From the NCBI RefSeq assembly GCF_002885955.2, contig NZ_POQS01000005.1, forward strand, positions 475,161 to 508,462: 33,302 bases of DNA, given 5' to 3'. The notes under the pieces are model-generated. The model had not been told where the DNA came from, ran no database searches, and saw only the letters and a list, made by a program, of their open reading frames with translations. The position numbers were made by a program, and so were the translations under genes. Below, one piece after another: positions 25,025 to 33,302 of the stretch (the first letter of the stretch is position 1; every line of letters starts with the position of its first letter). The stretch is from Achromobacter pulmonis. GTDB lineage: Bacteria; Pseudomonadota; Gammaproteobacteria; Burkholderiales; Burkholderiaceae_B.

Positions 25025-27595
25025 TCAGGCTTGCGCGATGCGGCCGGCGATATGCGCCAGCGCCTCTTCCACCTGGTCCACCAGGATCAGGCACAGGTCG
25101 CCCGGCGTCAGGCGCGCGAGCGCGGTGTCGATAGCCAGGAACTCGCCGTAGATCTCATCGACGCGCTTGCTGCGCGTGGCGTTGGCCAGGCCCTGCTGCA
25201 GCAGGGCCAGCACCTCGCCGTCGGCGCGGCCGCGCTGGCACTGGTCCTGATAGAGCACCACCTCGTCGAAGGCCTCGCCCAGGATCTCGGTCTGCATGCG
25301 GATGTCTTCGTCGCGCCGGTCGCCGGCGCCGCTGATGACGACCGAGCGGCGCTTGGCCGGCATGGCGTCCACCGCGCGCACCAGCGCCAGGATGGCGTCG
25401 GGGTTGTGGCCGTAGTCCGCGATCACCGTGGCGCCGCGGTAGTCGAACACGTTGAAGCGTCCGGGCGCGGTCTGGGCGTCGTTGACGAAGCTGGCCAGGC
25501 CGCGGCGGATCACGTCCTCGCTCAGGCCCAGCGCCCAGGCCGCGGCGACCGAGGCCATGGCGTTCTCGACCTGGAAGCTGATCGTGCCGTTGCGCGTGAG
25601 AGGAATCGCCGCCAGCGGATAGCGCGTCTCCGCCGCGCCCTGCGCGGCCACGATCGCGTCGCCGTCGCGGTACACGGCGCGCAGGCCCTGCGCGCGGTGC
25701 GTGGCCATCACCGGATGGTTGCGGTCCTCGGCGAAGTAGGTGATGGAGCCCGGGCAGCTCGCGGCCATTTCGGCCACGATGGGGTCGGCCGCGTTCAGCA
25801 CGGCGGTGCCGTCGGGATGCACGTGCTGCACGATCACGCGCTTGACCACGGCCAGGTCCTCGACGGTGCTGATGTAGCCCAGGCCCAGGTGGTCGCCCAT
25901 GCCGATGTTGGTGACCACGGCGACGTTGCAGCGGTCGAAGGCCAGGCCTTCGCGCAGGATGCCGCCGCGCGCGGTCTCGAACACGGCCGCGTCCACGTCG
26001 GGATGCATCAGCACGCTGCGGGCGCTGCGCGGGCCGCTGCAGTCGCCGGTGTCGATGCGCAGATTGTCCACGTAGACGCCGTCGGAATTGGTCATGCCGA
26101 CCCGGTTGCCGGCCACGCCCAGGATGTGCGCGGTCAGGCGCACCGTGGTGGTCTTGCCGTTGGTGCCGGCCACCGCCACCACCGGGATGCGGCCGTCGTC
26201 GCCGTCGGCGTACATGTTCGCGATGATGGCCTCGCCCACCGCGCGGCCCTTGCCGAACGAGGGGTTCAGGTGCATGCGCAGGCCGGGCGCGGCGTTGACT
26301 TCGACCACGCCGCCGTGCTGGTCCTCGAGCGGATACAGCACGCTTTCGGCCACCACGTCCACGCCGCAGATGTCCAGCCCGATCATGCGGGCCGCGGACA
26401 CCGCGCGCGCCGCCATCTCGGGATGCACTTCGTCGGTCACGTCCGTGGCCGTGCCGCCGGTGCTCAGGTTGGCGTTGTTGCGCAGCAGGATCAGGGTGCC
26501 GGCCGGCGGCACGGAATCGGCCTCGAAGCCCTGCTTCTTCAGCGTGGCCAGGGCGATGTCGTCGAAGCGGATCTTGGTCAGCGAGGTCGCGTGGCCGTCG
26601 CCGCGCAGCGGGTCGGCGTTGACCTGGTCGACCAGCTGGCGAATGGTGTGCTGGCCGTCGCCGGTGACCTGCGGCGGGTCGCGGCGCGAGGCCGCCACCA
26701 GCGAGCCGCCCACCACCAGCAGGCGGAAGTCATGGCCCGGGATGTAGCGTTCGACGATGACCTCGGCGCTGATCTCCTCGGCTGCCTCGAACGCCTGGAT
26801 CACGCGCTCGCGGGTCTCGATATTGACCGCCACGCCGCGTCCCTGGCTGCCGTCGCGCGGCTTGACCACGACCGGGCCGCCCAGTTCCTGCGCCGCGGCC
26901 CAGGCGTCTTCGGCGGTGGTGACCGAGCGTCCCATCGGCACCGGCACGCCGGCGGCGTCCAGCAGCATCTTGGTCAGGTCCTTGTCCTGCGCGATGGATT
27001 CGGAGATGGCGCTGGTCCTGTCGGTCTCCGCGGCCTGGATGCGGCGCTGCTTGCTGCCCCAGCCGAACTGCACCATGCTGCCCTGCGTCAGACGGCGGTA
27101 GGGAATATTGCGCGCGACCGCGGCGTTGACGATGGAGCCGGTGCTGGGGCCCAGGCGCACGTCTTCGTCCAGCTCGCGCAGGCGCTTGAGGGCGTCGGCC
27201 AGGTCGAACGGCGCGTCGTCCAGCGCGGCGCGCACCAGCGTCTGCGCCAGCTCCATGGCCAGCCGGCCGACTTCCTCCTCGCTGTATTCCACCACCACCT
27301 GGAACACGCCGGGCTCGATGGTGGAGGCGACGCGGCCGAACGTGACCGGGCAGCCGGCGTGGGCCTGCAGCGTCAGCGCGACGATCTGCAGCACGTGGGC
27401 GATGGACACCGCGCCCTGGTGGCCTTCGGGGCGCAGCACCCCGGTCTGCGGCAGCCGCGCGCGCAGGCGCGCTTCGAACTCGGGCAGGTTGTCGATGGAG
27501 CACTCGGCGTCGGCGCAGGAGACGATGGCCTCGATCGCCGTGTTCTTGCTCCACAGATTGGGACCGCGCAAGGCTCGGATACGGGAAACTTCCAT
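25025..27595 (-). CDS. cphA: Cyanophycin synthetase, second copy (856 residues)
   Basis: Cyanophycin synthetase elongates a poly-Asp backbone with its ATP-grasp domain and adds Arg side chains with its Mur-ligase-like domain. Here the N-domain (about 1-160) has H67-VLQI where the paralog has HxxEH. The ATP-grasp region (about 205-465) has KPRDGSQGRG (245-254) in place of the usual KPxDGNHGRG, but keeps NLSTGG (376-381) and VNAAPGLRMH. The Mur domain (about 470-856) is canonical: P-loop GTNGKTT (477-483), ETARGGILR (540-548) and HNP (730-732). ATG 27595 gives the family N-terminus (RALRGPNLW). It follows the 871-residue paralog by 62 bases and is probably co-transcribed. Confidence 0.93.
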   Translation of the reverse strand: MEVSRIRALRGPNLWSKNTAIEAIVSCADAECSIDNLPEFEARLRARLPQTGVLRPEGHQGAVSIAHVLQIVALTLQAHAGCPVTFGRVASTIEPGVFQVVVEYSEEEVGRLAMELAQTLVRAALDDAPFDLADALKRLRELDEDVRLGPSTGSIVNAAVARNIPYRRLTQGSMVQFGWGSKQRRIQAAETDRTSAISESIAQDKDLTKMLLDAAGVPVPMGRSVTTAEDAWAAAQELGGPVVVKPRDGSQGRGVAVNIETRERVIQAFEAAEEISAEVIVERYIPGHDFRLLVVGGSLVAASRRDPPQVTGDGQHTIRQLVDQVNADPLRGDGHATSLTKIRFDDIALATLKKQGFEADSVPPAGTLILLRNNANLSTGGTATDVTDEVHPEMAARAVSAARMIGLDICGVDVVAESVLYPLEDQHGGVVEVNAAPGLRMHLNPSFGKGRAVGEAIIANMYADGDDGRIPVVAVAGTNGKTTTVRLTAHILGVAGNRVGMTNSDGVYVDNLRIDTGDCSGPRSARSVLMHPDVDAAVFETARGGILREGLAFDRCNVAVVTNIGMGDHLGLGYISTVEDLAVVKRVIVQHVHPDGTAVLNAADPIVAEMAASCPGSITYFAEDRNHPVMATHRAQGLRAVYRDGDAIVAAQGAAETRYPLAAIPLTRNGTISFQVENAMASVAAAWALGLSEDVIRRGLASFVNDAQTAPGRFNVFDYRGATVIADYGHNPDAILALVRAVDAMPAKRRSVVISGAGDRRDEDIRMQTEILGEAFDEVVLYQDQCQRGRADGEVLALLQQGLANATRSKRVDEIYGEFLAIDTALARLTPGDLCLILVDQVEEALAHIAGRIAQA

Positions 27596-27616
27596 GGCAG
27601 GTATTCCTGTCTAGCT

Positions 27617-27650
27617 CGCGCGCGCCCGCGCGATGCGCAGGGCGCGCGCG
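27617..27650 (-). other. 11-bp GC hairpin between the two cyanophycin synthetase genes
   Basis: CGCGCGCGCCC (27617-27627) pairs perfectly with GGGCGCGCGCG (27640-27650) around a 12-nt loop. It fills most of the 62-base gap between the genes. No T-run follows on either strand, so it looks like an attenuating or stabilising element within an operon rather than a terminator. Confidence 0.55.
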
Positions 27651-27657
27651 GATATTG

Positions 27658-30273
27658 TCAGTATTGCTGAATCCAGCGGCGGACCAGGTCGATGGTGGGG
27701 CCGGAGAACGCCTCGTCCGATTGCAGCAGGATGAAGTCGCCCGCGACGATGCCCTTGAGCAGGCTGTCGATCGCCTTGCCGTGGTCGGGCTCGTCCAGCA
27801 CTTCCTGCACCCGCGAACCCTGCGCCAGGCCCTGGCGCAGCAGCGCGCGCGCCTGGCCCGGCGGGCGCTTGCTCCGCACCGTGAGGTCGTCGTAGAGCAC
27901 CACGCGGTCGAAGGCGTCGCCCAGCAGCCTGCCTTGTTCGATCAGGTCCTGGTCGCGCCGGTCGGCGCCGGCCGAATAGGCGGCGGCGCGGCGCGCCGAC
28001 GGGAACTGGTCGATGGCGGCGATCAGCGGGCGCAGGGCCGAGGCGTTGTGCACGTCGTCGACCACCACGGTGCTGCCGTTGCGTTCGAACAGCGTGAACT
28101 GCCAGGGCGCGTCGGCCTGGTCGATGTCGAAGGTCTCGATGCCGGCGCGGATCAGTTCGACCGGAATGTCCAGCGCCCAGGCCGCGCCGACCGCGGCCAG
28201 CACGTTCTCGACCTGAAAGGCCACGCGCCCGCCGTGGGTCAGCGGAATGGCGGCCACGGCGGCCAGCTTTTCCTCGCGCGCGCCTTGCGCCAGCACGATG
28301 GCGCCGTCGCGCACGAACACGGCGCGGCCATCCTGGGCCAGGTGCGCGGCGATGGCGGGCAGGGCGGGGTCGATGCCGAAGAAGATCACCGCGCCGTCGC
28401 ACAGCTCGGCCATCTCCACCACTTGCGGATCGCGCGCGTTGAGCACCGCCGCGCCGCCGGGCAGCACCACGTCGACCTGGGTGCGGAACACATTGAACAT
28501 GCGCTCCGTGTCGTTGATGTCGAAGTCGCCCAGGTGGTCGGCGTCGTCGATATTGGTGACCACGCCGACCTGGCAGCGGTCGTAGGAAAGGCCCTGGCCC
28601 AGGATCACGCCGCTGTCGTTCTCGATGACGGCGGCGTCCAGGTCGCGGTTCATCAGCAGGCGCGTGCCGGAATCGAAATCGGCGCGGTCGCCTTTCTGCA
28701 CCAGGCGGCGGTCGAGGTACAGGCCCTCGCTGCAGGCCAGGCCGGTGCGCTTGCCCGACAGGTGCAGCAGTCGCGCCACCAGGCGCGCCACCACGGTCTT
28801 GCCGTTGGTGCCGGTCACGCCCACGATGGGGATGCGGCCGCTGTCGCCCTCGGGGAACAGGTGGTCGACGATGGCGCGGCCCACCGGACGCGGCGCGCCG
28901 TCGGCCGGCTTCAGGTGCATCAGCAGGCCGGGGCCGGCATTGACCTCGACGATGGCGCCGCGCTGCTCGTCCAGCGGGCGCGAGATGTCTTCGGCCACCA
29001 GGTCCACGCCGGCGATGTCCAGGCCGACGATGCGCGCGGCCAGGGTCACGGTGGCGGCGACGCTGGGATGCACGCGGTCGGTCACGTCGAAGGCGACGTT
29101 GCCGCTGCGCTGCACCAGCACGCGCTGGCCTTCGGCCGGCACGCCGTCCTCGGACAGGCCCTGGCGCGCGATCTCCAGGCGCGCCGCCGAATCCAGGCGC
29201 ACCGGATTCAGCGGGTGGTTTTCGGTGCGGCCGCGGCGCGGGTCGGTATTGATCTGGCTGTCGATCAGCTCGGCGATGGTGGACTTGCCGTCGCCCGTCA
29301 CCCAGGCCGGCTCGCCGGCGGCGGCGGCCACCATGCGGTCGCCGACCACCAGCAGGCGGTGCTCGTTGCCCAGCACGAAGCGTTCGACGATCACGCCGCT
29401 GCCTTCGTCCACCGCCACGCGGTAGGCCGATTCCACTTCCTCGCGCGTGACCAGGTTGGTGAATACGCCGCGGCCGTGGTTGCCGTCATAGGGTTTCACG
29501 ACCACCGGCAGGCCGATGTCCTCGGCCGCCGCCCAGGCGTCTTCCGCGCTGTCGACCAGGCGGCCTTCGGGCACCGGCACGCCGCAGGTGGACAGCAGCT
29601 CCTTGGTCAGGTCCTTGTCGCGCGAGATGCCTTCGGCGATGGCGCCGGTGCGGTCGGTCTCGGCCGTCCAGATGCGGCGCTGCGCCGAGCCGTAGCCGAA
29701 CTGCACCAGGTTGCCCTCGAACAGGCGGATGTACGGGATGTCGCGGTCGTCGGCGGCGTCCACGATACAGGCGGTGCTGGGACCCAGGCAGTGCTGGTCG
29801 ATCAGGCCGCGCAGCTTGGAGACGGCGGCGGGCACGTCGTAGGGGCGGTCTTCGATGGCGGCCATGACCAGGTCGCGCGCCTCTTGCAGCGCGGCGCGGG
29901 TGACCTGTTCCTGCCAGGCGCGCACGACCACCTTGTAGACGCCGCGGGTGGAGGTTTCGCGGGCCTTGCCGAAGCCGCCGCGCAGCCCCGCGAGGTTCTG
30001 CAGCTCCAGCGTGACGTGCTCCAGGATGTGGCCCGGCCAGGTGCCTTCGCGCACGCGGGACAGGAACCCGCCCCGCACGCCCGGGCTGCAGCGGTGCTCG
30101 ATCAGCGTGGGCAGCCATGCGGTCAGGCGTTCGTAGAAGCCGGGAATCGTGTTGGAGGGATAGTCCTCCAACTCTCCGATATCCACCCATGCTTCCAGAA
30201 CCGGGCGATACGTCCAAATGTTCGGGCCGCGCAAAGCCACGACATCGAGAAATTCAATGTCTTTCTTTTTCAT
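27658..30273 (-). CDS. cphA: Cyanophycin synthetase, first copy (871 residues)
   Basis: Same three-part layout as its downstream neighbour. The N-domain keeps H82-IL-E85-H86 in GHILEHVTLELQ, an HxxEH metallopeptidase-type motif at the site linked to primer generation in some family members. The ATP-grasp loop is intact (KPYDGNHGRG, 260-269), but the NLSTGG loop is lost (N392-VAF) and RMH reads LMH. In the Mur domain the P-loop GTNGKT (488-493) is present, but ETARGGILR reads ENDSGVILG (551-559) and HNP reads HNA (742-744). It probably has cyanophycin-related ATP-grasp activity with a weakened or altered Arg-adding site. ATG 30273 has no clear SD. Confidence 0.92.
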   Translation of the reverse strand: MKKKDIEFLDVVALRGPNIWTYRPVLEAWVDIGELEDYPSNTIPGFYERLTAWLPTLIEHRCSPGVRGGFLSRVREGTWPGHILEHVTLELQNLAGLRGGFGKARETSTRGVYKVVVRAWQEQVTRAALQEARDLVMAAIEDRPYDVPAAVSKLRGLIDQHCLGPSTACIVDAADDRDIPYIRLFEGNLVQFGYGSAQRRIWTAETDRTGAIAEGISRDKDLTKELLSTCGVPVPEGRLVDSAEDAWAAAEDIGLPVVVKPYDGNHGRGVFTNLVTREEVESAYRVAVDEGSGVIVERFVLGNEHRLLVVGDRMVAAAAGEPAWVTGDGKSTIAELIDSQINTDPRRGRTENHPLNPVRLDSAARLEIARQGLSEDGVPAEGQRVLVQRSGNVAFDVTDRVHPSVAATVTLAARIVGLDIAGVDLVAEDISRPLDEQRGAIVEVNAGPGLLMHLKPADGAPRPVGRAIVDHLFPEGDSGRIPIVGVTGTNGKTVVARLVARLLHLSGKRTGLACSEGLYLDRRLVQKGDRADFDSGTRLLMNRDLDAAVIENDSGVILGQGLSYDRCQVGVVTNIDDADHLGDFDINDTERMFNVFRTQVDVVLPGGAAVLNARDPQVVEMAELCDGAVIFFGIDPALPAIAAHLAQDGRAVFVRDGAIVLAQGAREEKLAAVAAIPLTHGGRVAFQVENVLAAVGAAWALDIPVELIRAGIETFDIDQADAPWQFTLFERNGSTVVVDDVHNASALRPLIAAIDQFPSARRAAAYSAGADRRDQDLIEQGRLLGDAFDRVVLYDDLTVRSKRPPGQARALLRQGLAQGSRVQEVLDEPDHGKAIDSLLKGIVAGDFILLQSDEAFSGPTIDLVRRWIQQY

Positions 30274-30533
30274 GTTTTAATTTGCTGAAGAAGCAGGTTG
30301 GCACGCGCGGACGCCCCTATGCTAGACCGCGAATTTATTGGGGTTGCGCCTTTAGAATAATGCCAACGAGTCGGGGGATCCCAGATATTCCTAATTAGAA
30401 AAATCGGCTGATACTATACGACGCCTTCAGGGCGTTAACTCGTTGTGTTGTAAGGAAGGGACACGTTTCCCGCCCCTCCCGGTGGCGAACCGGTGGCCTC
30501 GTAGGGCAGAGTCCTGGCCCGGTATGCGCTTCA
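30274..30533. promoter_or_regulatory. Divergent control region of the cyanophycin locus
   Basis: This 260-base gap drives the synthetase genes (minus) and the ABC transporter (plus). On the plus strand TG-A-TACTAT (30409-30417) is an extended -10 element without a good -35, predicting a start near 30424. The rest forms an unusually long leader for the transporter gene, with hairpins ACGCC/GGCGT (30421-30435) and CCGGT/ACCGG (30479-30493). No clear SD precedes ATG 30534. A firm minus-strand promoter was not found. Confidence 0.5.
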
Positions 30534-32819
30534 ATGAAAAAAACACACCTGTTTTCCGGCTTGGCCGCTGCCGTTCCTGCCCGCTGGCAGGATGAAATCC
30601 GCGCCGAACTGGCCGATGGCGAGAGCCTGCTCGCCTGGGTCGAGACCGATCTGGACGCCCGTCTGCAATTCCGGCCCGGCCTGGTCGCCGCCACCGACCG
30701 ACGCCTGCTGGCCCGTCGCGCCGACGACGCCGGCTGGGAATCCTGGGCCTATGGCCCCGGGCTGAAGCTGGGCCTGAGCGACCACGCCGGCGCCGCGCTG
30801 CTGGAGCTGCACGACGACGCCGCCCGCCTGGGCGCGTGGCGCTTCACCCTGGCCCGCAACCCGGCCGCGCTGCGCCTGCTGGCGCAGTTCGAGGCCCAGC
30901 AGGCCATCCGCCTGTCCGGCCGCCCCGCCGAGGAGCCGGCCGAACGCACCTGTACGATCTGCAACAACGCCATTCCCGCGGGGGCGCAGGAGTGCCCCAC
31001 GTGCAAGCAGGAACAGGCGGCGCCGTCCTCCACCTGGGCGCTGCTGCGCCTGTGGCGTTTCGCGCGGCCCTACCGCGGCCCGCTGCTGGCCGGTTTCCTG
31101 CTGACGCTGATGGGTACGGCGGCCACCCTGGTGCCGCCGTACCTGACCATGCCGCTGATGGACGACGTGCTGATCCCGTTCCAGAACGGCGCGCCCATCG
31201 ACTACGCCAAGGTCCGCCTGTACCTGGGCGGCCTGCTGGCGTCGGCCTTCCTGGCCTGGGGGCTGGGCTGGGCCCGCACCTACATCCTGGCCTGGGTCAG
31301 CGAGCGCATCGGCGCCGACCTGCGCACCACCACCTACGAACACCTGCAGCAGCTTTCGCTGGAATACTTCGGCGGCAAGCGCACTGGCGACCTGATCTCG
31401 CGCATCGGCAGCGAGACCGACCGGATCTGCGTGTTCCTGTCGCTGCACCTGCTGGACTTCGCCACCGACATCCTGATGATCGTCATGACGGCGGTGATCC
31501 TGGTGTCGATCAATCCCTGGCTGGCGCTGGTCACGCTGGTGCCGCTGCCCTTCATCATCTGGATGATCCACGCGGTGCGCGACCGGCTGCGCCACGGCTT
31601 CGAGAAGGTCGACCGCATCTGGTCGGAAATCACCAACGTGCTGGCCGACACCATACCCGGCATCCGCGTGGTCAAGGCCTTCGCCCAGGAAAAGCGCGAG
31701 GTCGCGCGTTTCCGCGAGGCCAACAACCGCAACCTGGAAGTCAACGACCGGGTCAACACCACCTGGTCGCTGTTCTCGCCCACGGTCACGCTGCTGACCG
31801 AAGTCGGCCTGCTGGTGGTGTGGATCTTCGGCATCTGGCAGGTGTCGCAAAAGCAGATCACCGTCGGCGTGCTGGCCGCGTTCCTCGCGTACATCGGCCG
31901 CTTCTACACGCGCCTGGATTCGATGAGCCGCATCGTGTCGGTCACGCAGAAGGCGGCCGCCGGCGCCAAGCGCATCTTCGACATCCTGGACCACGTCTCC
32001 AGCGTTCCGGAGCCGCAGAATCCGGCCAGGCTGCCGCACATCGACGGCCGCATCGAACTGCGCGATGTGGGCTTTCGCTACGGCAACCGCCAGGTCATCC
32101 GCGGCCTGAACCTGAACATCGAGCCGGGCGAGATGATAGGCCTGGTCGGCCACAGCGGTTCGGGCAAGAGCACGCTGATCAACCTGATCTGCCGCTTCTA
32201 CGACGTGTCGGAAGGCGCGGTGCTGGTCGACGGCGCCGACATCCGTTCGGTGCGCGTGGCCGACTACCGGCGCAACATCGGCCTGGTGCTGCAGGAGCCT
32301 TTCCTGTTCTTCGGCACCATCGCCGAGAACATCGCCTACGGCAAGCCCGAGGCCACGCGCGACGAGATCGTGGCCGCGGCGCGCGCCGCGCACGCGCACG
32401 AGTTCATCCTGCGGCTGCCGCACGGCTACGACTCGCTGGTGGGCGAGCGCGGCCAGGCGCTGTCGGGCGGCGAGCGCCAGCGCATCTCGATCGCGCGCGC
32501 GCTGCTGATCGACCCGCGCATCCTGATTCTGGACGAGGCCACCTCGTCGGTCGACACCACCACCGAAAAGGAAATCCAGAAGGCGCTCGACAACCTGGTG
32601 CGCGGACGCACCACGATCGCCATCGCCCACCGCCTGAGCACGCTGCGCAAGGCCGACCGGCTGGTGGTGCTGGACCGCGGCCAGATCGTGGAGCAGGGGC
32701 CGCACGAGGAACTCATGGCGCGCGAGGGCGCCTACTACCGGCTCTATCAGGCGCAGGCGCGCCAGGCCGAGGCCGACGCCCAGGCGTCGGGCAGTGAAGA
32801 CATGGCCGCCGTGGCCTGA
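30534..32819 (+). CDS. Cyanophycin-associated ABC exporter with zinc ribbon
   Basis: A 761-residue half-transporter, membrane and ATPase domains in one chain, which should work as a dimer. Residues about 1-130 look like a PH-like or GRAM-like domain (ESLLAWVETDLDARLQF). A zinc ribbon follows with C140, C143, C154 and C157. Six membrane helices span about 170-460, as in MsbA-type exporters. The ATPase domain has Walker A GHSGSGKS (539-546), signature LSGGE (643-647), Walker B ending D667-E668, and the H-loop AIAHRLST. This architecture recurs beside cyanophycin genes; the substrate is not established. The DUF1854 gene follows within about 20 bases. Confidence 0.92.
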   Translation: MKKTHLFSGLAAAVPARWQDEIRAELADGESLLAWVETDLDARLQFRPGLVAATDRRLLARRADDAGWESWAYGPGLKLGLSDHAGAALLELHDDAARLGAWRFTLARNPAALRLLAQFEAQQAIRLSGRPAEEPAERTCTICNNAIPAGAQECPTCKQEQAAPSSTWALLRLWRFARPYRGPLLAGFLLTLMGTAATLVPPYLTMPLMDDVLIPFQNGAPIDYAKVRLYLGGLLASAFLAWGLGWARTYILAWVSERIGADLRTTTYEHLQQLSLEYFGGKRTGDLISRIGSETDRICVFLSLHLLDFATDILMIVMTAVILVSINPWLALVTLVPLPFIIWMIHAVRDRLRHGFEKVDRIWSEITNVLADTIPGIRVVKAFAQEKREVARFREANNRNLEVNDRVNTTWSLFSPTVTLLTEVGLLVVWIFGIWQVSQKQITVGVLAAFLAYIGRFYTRLDSMSRIVSVTQKAAAGAKRIFDILDHVSSVPEPQNPARLPHIDGRIELRDVGFRYGNRQVIRGLNLNIEPGEMIGLVGHSGSGKSTLINLICRFYDVSEGAVLVDGADIRSVRVADYRRNIGLVLQEPFLFFGTIAENIAYGKPEATRDEIVAAARAAHAHEFILRLPHGYDSLVGERGQALSGGERQRISIARALLIDPRILILDEATSSVDTTTEKEIQKALDNLVRGRTTIAIAHRLSTLRKADRLVVLDRGQIVEQGPHEELMAREGAYYRLYQAQARQAEADAQASGSEDMAAVA

Positions 32820-32839
32820 CGCCAACCGGAATGACCGCC

Positions 32840-33302
32840 ATGACCCTGCCGCCGTTTCAATTGCGCCGCAACGCCTTCGGGCGCCTGGAGTTCCAGTCCG
32901 CCGAGGGCGAGGTCCACGAGGGCGTCATCCCGGTGCGCGCCTTCCCGATCAGCGAGGCCGGCCGCGGCCTGTCGCTGGTGACCGGCGAAGGCCGCGAACT
33001 GCTCTGGATCGAACAGCTGTCCGACCTGCCCGCCTCCGCGCGCGCGTTGGTCGAAGAAGAGTTGCAGCGCCGGGAATTCATGCCCGAGATCCGCAAGCTG
33101 GCCAGCGTGTCCAGCTTCGCCACGCCCAGCGTCTGGAAGGTCGAAACCGACCGCGGGCCGACCTCGTTCACGCTGCGAGGCGAAGAGGACATCCGGCGCC
33201 TGAGCCCGCAGACCCTGCTGATCGCCGACAGCCACGGCATCTTCTATCTGGTGCGCGACATCCAGTCGCTGGACAAGCACAGCCGCAAGCTGCTGGACCG
33301 GT
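32840..33302 (+). CDS. DUF1854 family protein, cut by the window end
   Basis: An open frame from ATG 32840 (or ATG 32831, in frame) runs to the last base; 154 residues are visible. ATG 32840 is preferred because GGA lies nine bases upstream. The pattern VIPVRAFPIS, REFMPEI, VSSFATPSVW, VETDRGPTSF and LLIADSHGIFYLVRDI fits DUF1854, a soluble beta-rich family found with the ABC transporter beside cyanophycin genes. No signal peptide or membrane segment is seen. The role is unknown; it may be a cytoplasmic partner of the exporter. Confidence 0.85.
   Translation, partial: MTLPPFQLRRNAFGRLEFQSAEGEVHEGVIPVRAFPISEAGRGLSLVTGEGRELLWIEQLSDLPASARALVEEELQRREFMPEIRKLASVSSFATPSVWKVETDRGPTSFTLRGEEDIRRLSPQTLLIADSHGIFYLVRDIQSLDKHSRKLLDR

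Noticed and set aside
25007..30288. Two very long plus-strand frames opposite the cyanophycin synthetases
   Set aside because: Both are antisense shadows of genes with complete ATP-grasp and Mur-ligase motifs; their residues are a biased V/H/D/A/G mix.

Overview
The window is GC-rich, densely coded chromosomal DNA of a betaproteobacterium. The ftrABCD ferrous-iron cluster, a phaC-phaB-phaR cluster, two adjacent cyanophycin synthetase genes and the bamD/rluD divergon together suggest the Alcaligenaceae (Bordetella/Achromobacter group). That placement is inference from gene content; no database was searched. I saw no insertion sequence, prophage, CRISPR array, rRNA or tRNA.

Layout. 1-4090: the end of odhA, then odhB, lpdA and, beyond a terminator, zapE (2-oxoglutarate dehydrogenase plus a cell-division-linked ATPase). 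4141-6479: a three-gene membrane operon (DUF3649, PepSY, DUF3325) with a good Fur-box match over its -10 element, so probably iron-repressed. 6547-15337: housekeeping genes: trpS with an extra C-terminal domain, tex and dinG (divergent), bamD and rluD (divergent from what looks like a shared -10 element), and pgeF overlapping rluD. 15461-18593: polyhydroxyalkanoate synthesis and control (phaC, phaB, phaR). 18819-22014: ftrABCD, an inner-membrane ferrous iron uptake system. 22073-24950: a PhzF-family enzyme, an mntA-type antitoxin gene beside a hepT toxin gene broken by an internal deletion, a small stress-type operon on the minus strand (csbD, DUF1328, BON), and a 39-residue lipoprotein. 25025-33302: a cyanophycin locus with two cyanophycin synthetases on the minus strand and, divergently, an ABC exporter with a zinc ribbon followed by a DUF1854 gene cut by the window edge.

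How they fit together. Two storage-polymer systems, PHA for carbon and cyanophycin for nitrogen, lie within 15 kb of each other, and two probably iron-regulated loci flank the housekeeping and PHA genes. The most interesting signal is in the cyanophycin synthetases. The 871-residue protein keeps the N-domain HxxEH motif and the standard ATP-grasp glycine-rich loop but has altered Mur-ligase and substrate-loop motifs. The 856-residue protein shows the reverse. This suggests division of labour between the two, perhaps in a mixed complex.
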